Shown here piece after piece: positions 55,423-64,000 of a stretch of DNA of 64,000 nt (position 1 is the stretch's first letter; every line of letters starts with the position of its first letter). The notes under the pieces were generated by a model, which saw only the letters and a program-made list of their open reading frames with translations, was not told where the DNA came from and searched no databases. The stretch comes from Cylindrobasidium torrendii FP15055 ss-10. Its lineage: Eukaryota > Basidiomycota > Agaricomycetes > Agaricales > Physalacriaceae. The position numbers and the translations under genes are program-made. The stretch spans positions 19,941 through 83,940 of the forward strand of contig KN880535.1 in the NCBI GenBank assembly GCA_000934385.1. Reading direction: 5' to 3'.

Positions 55423-56167
55423 CCACAATTACATCCCAATTTGGCGCCGGGATGTGACAAGTCACGTCACGCGACTCTGCCTCTCACCACATGGCTCAAC
55501 CAACGACGCAGCAAGCTCGCATTCGCAAGTCTCGACACCGACCTTTCCGCTGCTGGTCGCGGCTCCATTCCAGACCCGTTGGATATGCTCCTGGGTTCTG
55601 GCATTGCACACGCTGGATTTGCTCCTGTGTGCAATGAACTTAGCGCGTTTTTGTGACCCGCAAGGATGGTTCGTCGCCAGTCGCTCCTCGTTTTCGCCTC
55701 CACGCAACACCGGCCATCTACACTTCGACAGACCGCAAGAGCTATTAGCATTTTACCGGTCAGTATGGCCATTTCGCACAGCCGGTGAGTTGTTTTAGCG
55801 CGTCATGAAAATTTCACCAACATGTAATACAGACTGTAGCAGCGCAGCACCATCGTGCTTGCCATACGGTGCTCCATACCACACACGCTATTTGCACACC
55901 ATCTTGGTGCGTCTACTGCGTTCTCTTCCTGTCCCACAATACTGATATACCGGCTTAGCACTTCCGACTTGCCAGTTTGCCTCTGCCGACCCCATTTTCC
56001 CCCACACCCGCGCTGTGGCCCGTGCTAAGCCTATTTGCAACTTCCCACATCTTGGTTCGTCTGTCCAATCTGTCCCCGTTTTTGCTCAAGATACTGATAG
56101 ACTACATTAGCACTTTGCATCTGTTCGCCTCCGACCACCCGCTCCGACCACCCGCACGATTCTAGCC
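55423..56167. promoter_or_regulatory. divergent promoter region inside the transposon
   Basis: 745 bp between the unknown gene (-) and the transposase gene (+). It presumably drives both. The overlapping frames here have no motif. The base composition is pyrimidine-rich just upstream of 56168. Confidence 0.55.
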
Positions 56168-59100
56168 ATGGCCGGAAGAGTTGTTCTCTGCCCTCATCCT
56201 GACTGCCGCCAAGCTTTCGCCTCGGAGACGTCGCTCAGCAAACATGTCGCTCAGAAACCAGTCTGTCGCGCCTTCATGGATCATTCCCGCGAGGTCTTCG
56301 AGGGACGACAAGTCAAGGCCAAAATCGTCGCTGGGTCAGCCAGGGATATGGAAGCCGAGATTTGGCAGGAAGGCCCTGACGATGCCGAATACGATCCGGA
56401 GGTCGAGGAGATGGAGGAGGAGGAGGAGGAACGGATCGCCCCGCGTCGCTCTACCAAGACAACTGTGGAGGATGTTCCGGAGGAGGAGGAGGAGGAGGAG
56501 GAGGCTCAAAATGGGATTGGAGAAGACAGCGACTATGAGGACGAACGACCCGCACAATACTCTCGTGCTGCGGCGCGCGAGCTACGAGAGATGCGAGGGA
56601 TAGAGGAGTTGTTTGACATCACGGACGACACTGCTGCTCTGGGTGAAGCGGGACCTGGTCCATCGACTCTCCGCAATCGTCTGTCTCAGCGAATCGGAAC
56701 ACGGCCACGCTTTCTAGACGACGACGACACAGACGAAGATTCCGGCCAGTTTATAGATGAGCACCCCACTGCAGGTCGTAGCATTCGCATGAACACCGCC
56801 CTGCATCGTCAATGGTTTGCTCTGTTTGGGAATCCCCTTCCCGCCGCCGACTCGGCCAAAGCCGATACCCCTGCGGACTCCGAAGACGTACCCATGTCTG
56901 ATGGGACCGGTACTCGCGACGAGAATCTCTACCGTCCGTTTGCTTCGAAGCTGGACTGGGAAATCGCGCAGTGGATGGTCAAAGATGGGATTGGGCACTC
57001 GTCATTCAATAGGTTACTCAACATCGAAGGTGTAAGTGCCCCTTACTTCCTGAACATTCTTATGCTGACTTGCCCTCCAGGTTCGCGAGAAACTAGGGCT
57101 GACATATGATAACACCGCTGGACTTCATCGCCAACTTGAGAACATTCCACTGCGCGCCGGCAAGTGGCATGTCAAGCACCTCACCTTCCCCGACCGAGAG
57201 TCCGAGCCCTTCATCCTCCGTCACCGCGACATCCTCGAAGCTGTCAAGGCTCTTTGGGGGGACCCCAAATTCGCCAACCGTATTGTCTTCAAGCCATCCC
57301 GTATCTTCACCGACCGAAATAGAACACATTGCATTGTCAATGAGATGTGGACGGCAGAGTGGTGGTGGCAGGTGCAGGTGAGTTTACAAATCTGTGCGCG
57401 CCATCATCGAGCTCATGCTCCCTGCCAGGACTTACTACCAGAGGGTCATACTCTGGGTGCCCTAATCATCTCGACCGACAAGACCCAGCTCACAGACTTC
57501 TCCGGCAGCCGTCAGGCGTACCCAGTGTACCTCACACTGGGTAATATTCCATCTTCTCTCCGCCGTAAGCCCTCAGAGCAGGCATGCATCCTTGTCGCCT
57601 ACCTTCCTGTGGACAAAGTCACTCGCTGCGGCCTCTCGAAGGACGAGGTTGGAGCCCGCTACCAGCAACTCTTTCACGCTGCCATGACTGAGCTGTTCAA
57701 GCCGCTCGTCGAGGCTGGCAAGAACGGTGTGCAGATGGCCAGCGGTGATGGCCGTCTGTGGATGGTCCACCCCATACTTGCCGCCTACGTTGCTGATTAT
57801 CCCGAGCAATGCTTGGTGACGTGCAGCAAGCAGAAATCATGTCCCAAATGCCACGCTGGACCAGACGAGCTTGATGCCGACGACCCCCTGCCCATGCGTA
57901 ATCAAAAGTCAACTCTTACAACACTATCTATTGCAAAGTCAATTGCGACATCTAACACCGACTATCGCGCGCTATGCTACGCATCCAACATCAACCCCAA
58001 TGTTACAAAACCTTTCTGGACCGACCTCCCGTTTACCAACATCCATCTGGCTCAGACGCCCGACGTGCTCCATCAGCTATATCAAGGAGTTCTTCGACAT
58101 CTCATAGATTGGTGCCAACGTCTTCTCTCCGATCAAGAACTCGATGCCCGCATTCGCCGTCTACCGCCCGGCTTAGGCCTCCGACACTTCAAGAACGGCA
58201 TCAGCGCGCTCACTCAGATCAGCGGCTCGGAACGCAAGAACATGGGCAAGATTCTTCTTGCCTGTGTCGTGGACCGTCTCCCTCCCCAGGCTGCGACCGC
58301 CGTTCGCTCTATTCTTGACTTCATCTACCTTGCGCAGTACCGCACGCACGACGAAGAAACTCTGGGTTACATGACTGAGGCCCTGGAGCGCTGGCGAAAG
58401 AACAAGGACATCTTCATTCGCCTGAAGGTCCGGGAAGATTTCAACATCCCCAAATTCCATGCGCTGGTCCACTATGTCGAGATGATCAAGCTTCTGGGGA
58501 CGACGGAGAACTTCAATACTGAGATGTTCGAGAGGTTGCATATCGAGTTTGCGAAGAAGGGATGGCGGGCATCCAACCACCGAAATGAGTTTCCCCAGAT
58601 GACCCAGTGGGTTAATCGTCAGGAGCGCGTCGCCACCTTCGGTCGCTATCTCGAATGGCACCATGCTACTCAGCTTGGTACGCCTCCTTCTCTTATGCAC
58701 AAATGTACTTTACTCACAATGTCTCAGCAACATCTTCATCCTCTGTCTCTGGCACTATTCCCACCAAGGACAAGGCTTCCGCCGTGGACAAGGGTCCTGC
58801 CGCGGACGAGGACGTGATCATGCGTCCCACGACGGCTGGTACCAAGGCATTCCAGCAGATCATCTTACCAAAGAATCCCACGCTCCCGAGACGCCATATC
58901 ACCGTCACTGCCCACAATCACGACCTCCCCAACCTCAACGCGCACATCCGTAAATTCCTCAACACCGTTGAGCGCGACAACTCTCCGAACCCGCGCACGG
59001 CCTTCCAGCATGCCTCCCTACCTTTCGACCGTATCGATGTCTTCCACTCATTCAAGCTCAGTCGCGAGGGCCTTGATGACGAGACACGGGAACGAGATTG

Positions 59101-59625
59101 GGTCAAGGCGTCTCCAGAAAACGGGGGGCGCTACGACACTGTGATCGTTCTTGACAGTGACGAAGCCGAAGTCACAGGTCTCCAAGGTGCGTACCATTCC
59201 CGGGTTCATGCCTATGTTTATTGACCACTCATGCAGGTACGCGGATTGGACGTGTACGTTTGATATTCAAGTTGCCTGCAACGTATCAGCTGCAGAGGGT
59301 TGAATACTCGTATCCCGTTCATTGGCCGAAACATCCGCTTGCCTACATCGAATGGTACACCCGCCCCGTCCTCCGCGGGAAGGCCGCCGCTACACACAAC
59401 CTGCCACAGCTTGAGAAGGCTGTAGATACGCACGGTGACCCAGTATACTCTATCATCCCCCTTTCCAATATTCGCCAAAGTTGTATGCTTATTCCTAACT
59501 TTAAAGAATCCGCTAACCCTCGTCGTGTATGGGATACAGACGAGTCTGTACTGGATACTTGTACTCATTTCTATGTTAATAACTGGCTAAACTTGTATAC
59601 TTATCGTACTGTATATCTTTCATAG
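56168..59625 (+). CDS. Plavaka-type transposase with N-terminal zinc-finger-like motif
   Basis: The enzyme that would cut and move the element. The ATG at 56168 begins MAGRVVLCPHPDCRQAFASE with a CX4C...H...C zinc-finger-like motif (residues 8-33). An acidic Glu-rich region (56395-56540) and a linker follow. Introns at about 57033-57081, 57379-57429, 58680-58726 and 59188-59235 join the core. That core includes LENIPLRAGKWHVKHLTFPD, VNEMWTAEWWWQVQ, the catalytic-type ISTDKTQLTDFSGSRQAYPV (about 57470), VQMASGDGRLW, VADYPEQCLVTCSKQKSCPK, DVLHQLYQGVLRHLIDWCQ and NIPKFHALVHYVEMIKLLG. The C-terminus (GTRIGRVRLIFKLPATYQLQ, HPLAYIEWYT) is the usual end domain, with stop at 59623-59625. No frame break is seen. 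Confidence 0.9.
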
Positions 59626-59821
59626 TGAATGCTTCTATCATTATCATGTATTTAAATACCATTATACTACATTTATGTTACATTATTGGTATTTAACACT
59701 CTGCTGTGAGCCATGTACATTGGCAAAATGAATTTGAGCGGTCTCTGCTCTTCCTTGAGGTAATGACAGAGCCACCGAGGTGGACCTATAGTGAGTATGT
59801 AAAGGGCCGTTTCTTGTGTAC

Positions 59822-60030
59822 ACTGTAGGTATACTTAGGTACTTCTGGGGATGCCTGCAGTCACCTAGGTCATAAGTTCTGCCCTCAATATCCCAAGGCA
59901 CCACAAGCTCACACCGGTTACCACAGGTGCATCCAGGGAACATCCAGGTACACTAGGTTTGCCAGGTGCACTAGGTCTGTCAAGTTCATGTTGGGTCTGT
60001 TTAGGTGAACCTAAGTGCACCTTATGTGAG
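59822..60030. repeat. right subterminal repeat region of the transposon
   Basis: Scattered AGGTNNAC-type words (TAGGTATACTTAGGTACTT, CCAGGTACACTAGGTTTGCC, TAGGTGAACCTAAGTGCACC) matching the composition of the left-end array but less regular. The interval 59626-59821 is AT-rich and probably the transposase 3' UTR. Confidence 0.7.
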
Positions 60031-60038
60031 CCTGTGAT

Positions 60039-60057
60039 ATTGAGCTGTTTCCTGATG
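60039..60057 (-). repeat. right terminal inverted repeat of the 11.2-kb transposon
   Basis: ATTGAGCTGTTTCCTGATG, the exact complement of 48869-48887. The next bases outward are TGAGTG. Confidence 0.85.
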
Positions 60058-60082
60058 TGAGTGTAAGGAAGGGGAGAACTAT

Positions 60083-60535
60083 ACGGGCGGGCTTACCTCG
60101 CTCGTGGCCTCCTTTGTCGTGTCTTCATTGCATTTGACTGCTGCCAGTGTCGGATTGACGTTGGCTTTAAAGTATCAGTGGAAAGTAAATACATACCTGG
60201 CACTGTCCGGTGGGAAGCTCATCACGCCAGCGGCACACATGAGAAATGTCAGCATGTCCTGTCAGAAAAAAAGGTAACACTGAACAGAAGGCGTACCGTG
60301 CTGGACTGCCAAGGCGCCAATGACGCGCAGACGTGTTCGTTGCGGCGCGTGCCGAAGCCAGAGCTGTTGTGCTGTCAAATAAGCATTGCCGCCGATGCCA
60401 GGGTGGCCGTCGCCCGTCCAACCGCAACGCCAAGTCGTTCGTAGGGCACCGAAGGTGCAGGTCCTCCAGTCGCCGCGGTCGAGGGTGCGAGGTTGCTTGA
60501 AGGCGCCGAGTGTCATAGCTGTGAGGCTCGGGCAG
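60083..60535 (-). pseudogene. possible gene interrupted by the transposon
   Basis: Minus-strand exon-like segments start with MTLGAFKQPRTLDRGDWRTC at about 60515. A 38-nt GTACGC...CTGACAG intron lies near 60260-60297. A further segment reads GHADISHVCRWRDELPTGQC, and a last exon ends at a GTAAGC donor at about 60098. The sequence then meets the transposon end. On the other side (48868 downward) an intron-like acceptor follows. I recognise no protein family and the exon joins are not secure, so this is only a candidate. Confidence 0.25.
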
Positions 60536-61152
60536 GTCGAATATCGTGGGAGAAGGACAAAGCAGAGGAGACCGATCTGGCGCCGGGCGCTGTTCGACTG
60601 CGTTGATCGCAGATCGAGACAAGCAGAGACACCACTACCGCACACATAACTCTGATATACCTACGCTACATATACCATCGTGCCCATTTCTTCCATTTTA
60701 CTCAGTCAAATCCCCCAATGCTCTAACTGTTGGGGACACTGTCCCATTCCGGCAAGTTATAGGGTAGCTGCAAGTCTACCTTATTACATTAGCACAACTT
60801 GGAGCATTCAAAGCACTTGTTAGTTGCATTTCAGTTGCATTCGATTAAGAGTTGAACTTGATTACATAAAATTTCATCAAAAGAGCAACAAATGTAATTT
60901 TGAGCATTATTCAAGGGAAGAATCGCAGACAAAACCGGGCTGAAACGTTAATGTTATGCGCAAAGCATTTGCTCCCAGATCTACCCACATATTCCAGTTG
61001 ATCACGTCCAGATCCCAGCTTTCGCCAGAACTGCCCAGGGGGTGTTTCCACTGGGGTTGAAGATTGATCATTGATGTGTTCAACGTTGAAATGCTCACCT
61101 CCAAAATCTCATTCTGATCGAGTGTTACTTTGATTCTCTCTGTCTGACCACC
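60536..61152. other. intergenic region upstream of the GPALPP gene
   Basis: AT-richer DNA with TTTCAGTTGCATTCGATTAA-like words near 60825-60850. No convincing frame or RNA gene. Confidence 0.45.
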
Positions 61153-62194
61153 ATGATTGGCCCCGAATTGCCTCCGCACCTCCAGCAAAGTGCACCTCAG
61201 GGCGATGTGAGCGACGACGACGACTTTGGTCCTGCGCCTCCGCCCGCTGCACCTGCACCCGTAGCCGGCCCACAACTTCCAGCTGCAAATGAGGACGAGG
61301 AGGAAGACGACTTTGGGCCGGCCTTACCACCGAACATCACAGCAGCACCCAAGCGTGTACTGGGACCGTCATTCCCAGCTCCTGAAGATGATTCGGATGA
61401 TGATCTCGGACCACAACCTTTGCCGGCGTACGCGCAAGCAGCATATAAAGAAGTGGATGGGGTGAAGCAGTTCTTGGAGCAGGAGGAGCGTAAACGCAAG
61501 GCTATCGAGGCGCGTTGGCAATATTATTTGACACTTGTTTGTGCTGATATTGTTGCAGGAAGCTGCCCAACCCAAGGCTTTGAAGCGTGACGAGTGGATG
61601 CTGCGCCCGCCAACATCATCAGAGCTCCTGGCCAGTGCGTCCCCTTCCTGACTACTCCCTGCCCATGCTGACTATGGGAAAGACTTGGATCCCTCGAAGA
61701 TGAACAAGCCGCGACAGTTTGCACGGTCAGCCGCGCCTGCAACAAAGAATACGGACAACACATTATGGACGGAGACGCCAGCGGAGCGACAACAGCGCCT
61801 GGCCGACGAAGTCTCGGGCAAAAAGCGCCGGAAACAAAATGCTGATGCTGAGGCCAGCCCTGAAGAGGCGCTTGAGGCCAGAAAGAAGCGAAAACGCGAT
61901 GAGAGCATTCGTGTTGGGGTTGACGAACATACAGTGCGCTTCTGTCCTTTGATGATGTTTATCTAATGCTAAATGTTCTTTTAGCGCAAGGTCCGTGGGG
62001 CTGCCCTGGTGGCTGAGCACGAGAAAACCCTAGCGGACACTAAGGACGATGAATCGAAAGCTGTCTGGGACCACGCGCGCGATATGTCGCTCGGCGGACG
62101 GCTCATGGATGACAGTCAGCGCAAGAAGATGCTGCGCGACGCCAAAGGTCTCGGCGACCGTTTCGGTGCGGGCACGAGCGGCGGTTTCCTCTAG
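61153..62194 (+). CDS. GPALPP-motif protein (DUF3752 family)
   Basis: A small eukaryotic nuclear protein of unknown biochemical role named for its repeats. The ATG at 61153 starts MIGPELPPHLQQ. GPxxPP-type motifs occur four to five times (IGPELPP, FGPAPPP, AGPQLPA, FGPALPP, LGPSFP), separated by acidic DDDD/EEED segments. Introns near 61504-61560, 61635-61679 and 61934-61986 join the conserved C-terminal DUF3752 region: KRDEWMLRPPTSSELLA, DNTLWTETPAERQQRLADE, KVRGAALVAEHEKTLA, and the ending RMSLGGRLMDD-like block DMSLGGRLMDDSQRKKMLRD, GDRFGAGTSGGFL. The stop is TAG 62192-62194. Full length and intact. Confidence 0.9.
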
Positions 62195-62305
62195 TTTCCC
62201 GGCCACATGGCACAACAGACTCCCTCTGACTCCCACTGATAAGCCACTCTGTACATATACCATCCATTCACCATCTATCAATCTACCAAAATCTTACCCA
62301 CCAAT

Positions 62306-62917
62306 ATGCCGGATTTCACGCCTGATCCCGCGTTCCGCATCGAGACGCCGCGACTTGTCCTTGGCCATCTCTTCGCAGACAACCCCGTGCACCAGCAGTT
62401 CATCGTCGACCTCTACAACACGCCCGAATTCCATGCCGCGGAGGGAAAGACAGGCATTGACACGCCCGAAATCGCGCAAAAGTACATCAACGGGCGCATC
62501 AAGACTCTTTTCGAGAAGTTTGGTTATAGCCATTATGCGGTGTACGTGAAGGGCGACGAGGAGAAGCCAATTGGGACGGTGGGCTTGACGTCTGGGGACG
62601 AGGAGGCATCGTTTCCTGGACCCGACGTTGGGTTTGTGTTTTTGCCTGAAGCCATGGGCAAGGGCTATGCGACAGAGGCAGCGAGTGGGCTGGTGGCGTA
62701 TGCACAAAAGGAGTTGGGAGTCAAGCTGATTTTTGGCATGACGGGTGAGCACAATACAAGAAGCCAAAAGGTGATGGAGAGAATGGGAATGGAGTTCCGG
62801 GGCAAGAAGAAGCTGAAGATGTTTGGGGGTCAGGAGTCGATGGTATACGTACTCAAGGGCATGGGTGAACTGGAGGAGTTAGGCATTATCAATGGCCAAC
62901 ATATTGTCGTAGATTGA
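62306..62917 (+). CDS. GNAT-family N-acetyltransferase
   Basis: An acetyl-CoA-dependent acetyltransferase of the RimJ/RimL-like GNAT group; its acceptor is unknown. It is a single exon of 203 residues, ATG at 62306. It shows the typical start FRIETPRLVLGHL, central strands YAVYVKGDEEKPIGTVGLTS and VGFVFLPEAMGKGYATEAAS, where the GKGYATEA loop is the acetyl-CoA pyrophosphate-binding motif A. The late GEHNTRSQKVMERMGMEFRG is motif B. It starts 111 bp after the GPALPP gene stop on the same strand. Confidence 0.92.
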   Translation: MPDFTPDPAFRIETPRLVLGHLFADNPVHQQFIVDLYNTPEFHAAEGKTGIDTPEIAQKYINGRIKTLFEKFGYSHYAVYVKGDEEKPIGTVGLTSGDEEASFPGPDVGFVFLPEAMGKGYATEAASGLVAYAQKELGVKLIFGMTGEHNTRSQKVMERMGMEFRGKKKLKMFGGQESMVYVLKGMGELEELGIINGQHIVVD

Positions 62918-63820
62918 ACCTCGTCCTTATTTGTACATCCTCAACGGCATTGACTTCATCTGTTGGCACTCTCTTCTTCGAACTTCAAGTGATCCCATAG
63001 AATCTAGATACGTTGTTGACACCAACGTAGGCTTGGATAGTACTCATAAGGCCGTTTATCAGCTAAGCTTTCAAACTTCGTTGGTTCTTTCCGCTTGGCT
63101 CACAGAAGAATGTGAGGGTCATTGATAAACCCTTACATGAGTCCAAAGAAATCGAACTTATCAAGAGCTTTTGTAACTTTTAACAAACCGTAATGATTTG
63201 TTTCTTGGCGTTCCGCAATGGCACCTTTCGGGCTTACCTAATAACTACTTACCATAACGAGCCTGCACCTCGTTGCCTTTTTGGTAAATGCCGGTGGCAT
63301 GCTCTGATTGCCTTTGGCATTCTTGACATTGTAGTCCGCCGTCCCTCGTTAACATTTCACCTTCCAGATTTCCGTGAACAATGAGGATTGGGAGCATCAT
63401 GTTGTCATAGAATCGGCTTGATTCTCCAGTTCAAATCCTGACTTGGATAAGTTAGCGCTGCCCTTCTTGACATTGAGACATGATTGGCAGGAAAGTTGGG
63501 GTTGTCCGGTTGCATATCGCTCCTACAAGTGCTCCATATTGGCTCCATAAGCCAGGGAACTTTGTGTGGATGTACCCTCTTGATTCTTGCTTCAGCAGCT
63601 CTTTTGTTAGCCCATGTATTACTATCATAGAGTTGCTTATTTGAAGTTATGGTGAGCAGTTTCTTGTTTCGCAATGGTGCTGCTTCCACTGCAATTCTGG
63701 CACCCACGGGCCACCGTTTCTGGAGATTTCTCAGTGCAAAGTATGCCCAGGTCGCTCTACCTTGCCCAGTATATTTCAATACTGTACAACACTTTTGGAG
63801 GAATTGTACTACACTATTGC

Positions 63821-63862
63821 TGGCCCGAGAGCGTGCGCCGCAGGCGCGCGCGGCAGGGCAAC
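63821..63862 (+). repeat. 42-bp GC-rich direct repeat, copy 1
   Basis: TGGCCCGAGAGCGTGCGCCG followed by CAGGCGCGCGCGGCAGGGCAAC. The inner part can fold. It matches 63897-63938 at 40 of 42 bases. Confidence 0.85.
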
Positions 63863-63896
63863 ACTCTCTTCAATTTCATTCATTGGCTCTTGGGTA

Positions 63897-63938
63897 TGGC
63901 CCGAGAGCGCGCGCCGCAGGCGCGTGCGGCAGGGCAAC
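63897..63938 (+). repeat. 42-bp GC-rich direct repeat, copy 2
   Basis: Second copy, offset by 76 bp, with T and C swapped at two positions compared with copy 1. Both stand out as GC islands in AT-rich DNA. Confidence 0.85.
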
Positions 63939-64000
63939 GCGCAAGGGAAGTATGTACATGCAAGACTTTGAGCTTTAAGCCTCAGGCTTCGAGCTTGTTT

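Larger units (their letters stand above)
48869..60057. mobile_element. 11.2-kb Plavaka-type (CACTA-like) DNA transposon with three genes
   Basis: A DNA transposon bounded by 19-bp inverted repeats, CATCAGGAAACAGCTCAAT at 48869-48887 and its complement at 60039-60057, both preceded outward by TG (a possible 2-bp duplication). Subterminal AGGTTCAC/TAGGT-type repeats lie inside both ends. It carries a Plavaka-type transposase gene (56168-59625, +), a large divergent gene of unknown function (52453-55422, -) and a DUF6532-like gene (49754-51705, -). All three frames are open with clear introns, so the copy may be autonomous or recently active. The Plavaka assignment rests on the transposase sequence as I recall that family; the TIR sequence itself I do not recognise. 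Confidence 0.82.
62918..64000. other. terminal region without a supported gene, repeat-bearing
   Basis: No intact gene. A minus-strand frame at 63405-63779 reads TITSNKQLYDSNTWANKRAA then EARIKRVHPHKVPW, and a plus-strand frame at 63193-63384 reads AYLITTYHNEPAPRCLFGKC. Both look like decayed repeat or transposon coding sequence but match nothing I recognise. Two GC-rich direct repeats lie near the end. Confidence 0.45.

Noticed and set aside
56336..56557. Leu-rich minus-strand ORF (LLLLLLLRN)
   Set aside because: Antisense translation of the Glu-rich stretch of the transposase.

Overview
The window looks like nuclear DNA of a filamentous basidiomycete, most likely an Agaricomycete. Genes are dense on both strands and are cut by many short introns (about 45-65 nt) with GT/AG ends and CTNAC-like branch sites. 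Gene content fits a wood- or litter-decay mushroom: a P450, a glyoxal-oxidase-type copper radical oxidase, an HSL-type esterase, a GH18 protein, an F-box protein, a NACHT-type NTPase start and Plavaka-like and LINE transposons. Exon joins below were read by eye from splice signals and open frames. Species cannot be fixed from the sequence. A run of 100 N (18547-18646) marks an assembly gap.

Layout. 1-5.6 kb: cytochrome P450 (+) converging on an HSL-family alpha/beta hydrolase (-). 5.6-18.5 kb: a repeat-rich block with decayed coding fragments, the start of a NACHT-like gene (8148), a LINE retrotransposon on the minus strand (ends at 8548; ORF2 8958-12936, ORF1 13181-14590, a 5' region with a coiled-coil ORF and a minisatellite), then the N-terminal exons of a NACHT NTPase that run into the gap. 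19-47.5 kb: ordinary single-copy genes: DJ-1/PfpI protein, AMPK/SNF1 beta subunit, SDR, a 7TM receptor-like gene, copper radical oxidase, F-box protein, two unknown proteins, Sey1 GTPase, Dal5-type MFS transporter, NKAP-like protein, a small Cys-rich protein, GH18 protein and a membrane-anchored glutaredoxin. 47.6-60.1 kb: an intron-containing elongator tRNA-Met, a 618-bp hAT-like MITE with perfect 16-bp terminal inverted repeats (TIRs) and 8-bp target-site duplication (TSD), and an 11.2-kb DNA transposon with 19-bp TIRs. 60.1-64 kb: GPALPP/DUF3752 protein, a GNAT acetyltransferase and an apparently decayed repeat-bearing end.

Most notable are the mobile elements. The 11.2-kb element (48869-60057) carries a Plavaka-type transposase with an N-terminal zinc-finger-like motif, a divergently transcribed gene for a large lineage-specific protein of unknown function, and a DUF6532-like gene. 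Its ends carry subterminal AGGTTCAC/TAGGTAC-type repeats, in 21-bp tandem units at the left end. The LINE ORF2 has an RNase H-like domain between endonuclease and reverse transcriptase that seems to have lost its catalytic acids. Its reading frame is restored only if a perfect 46-nt spliceosomal-type intron is removed.

The host genes form no obvious pathway or cluster. The copper radical oxidase (an H2O2 source for ligninolysis), P450 and esterase are single genes separated by unrelated loci.
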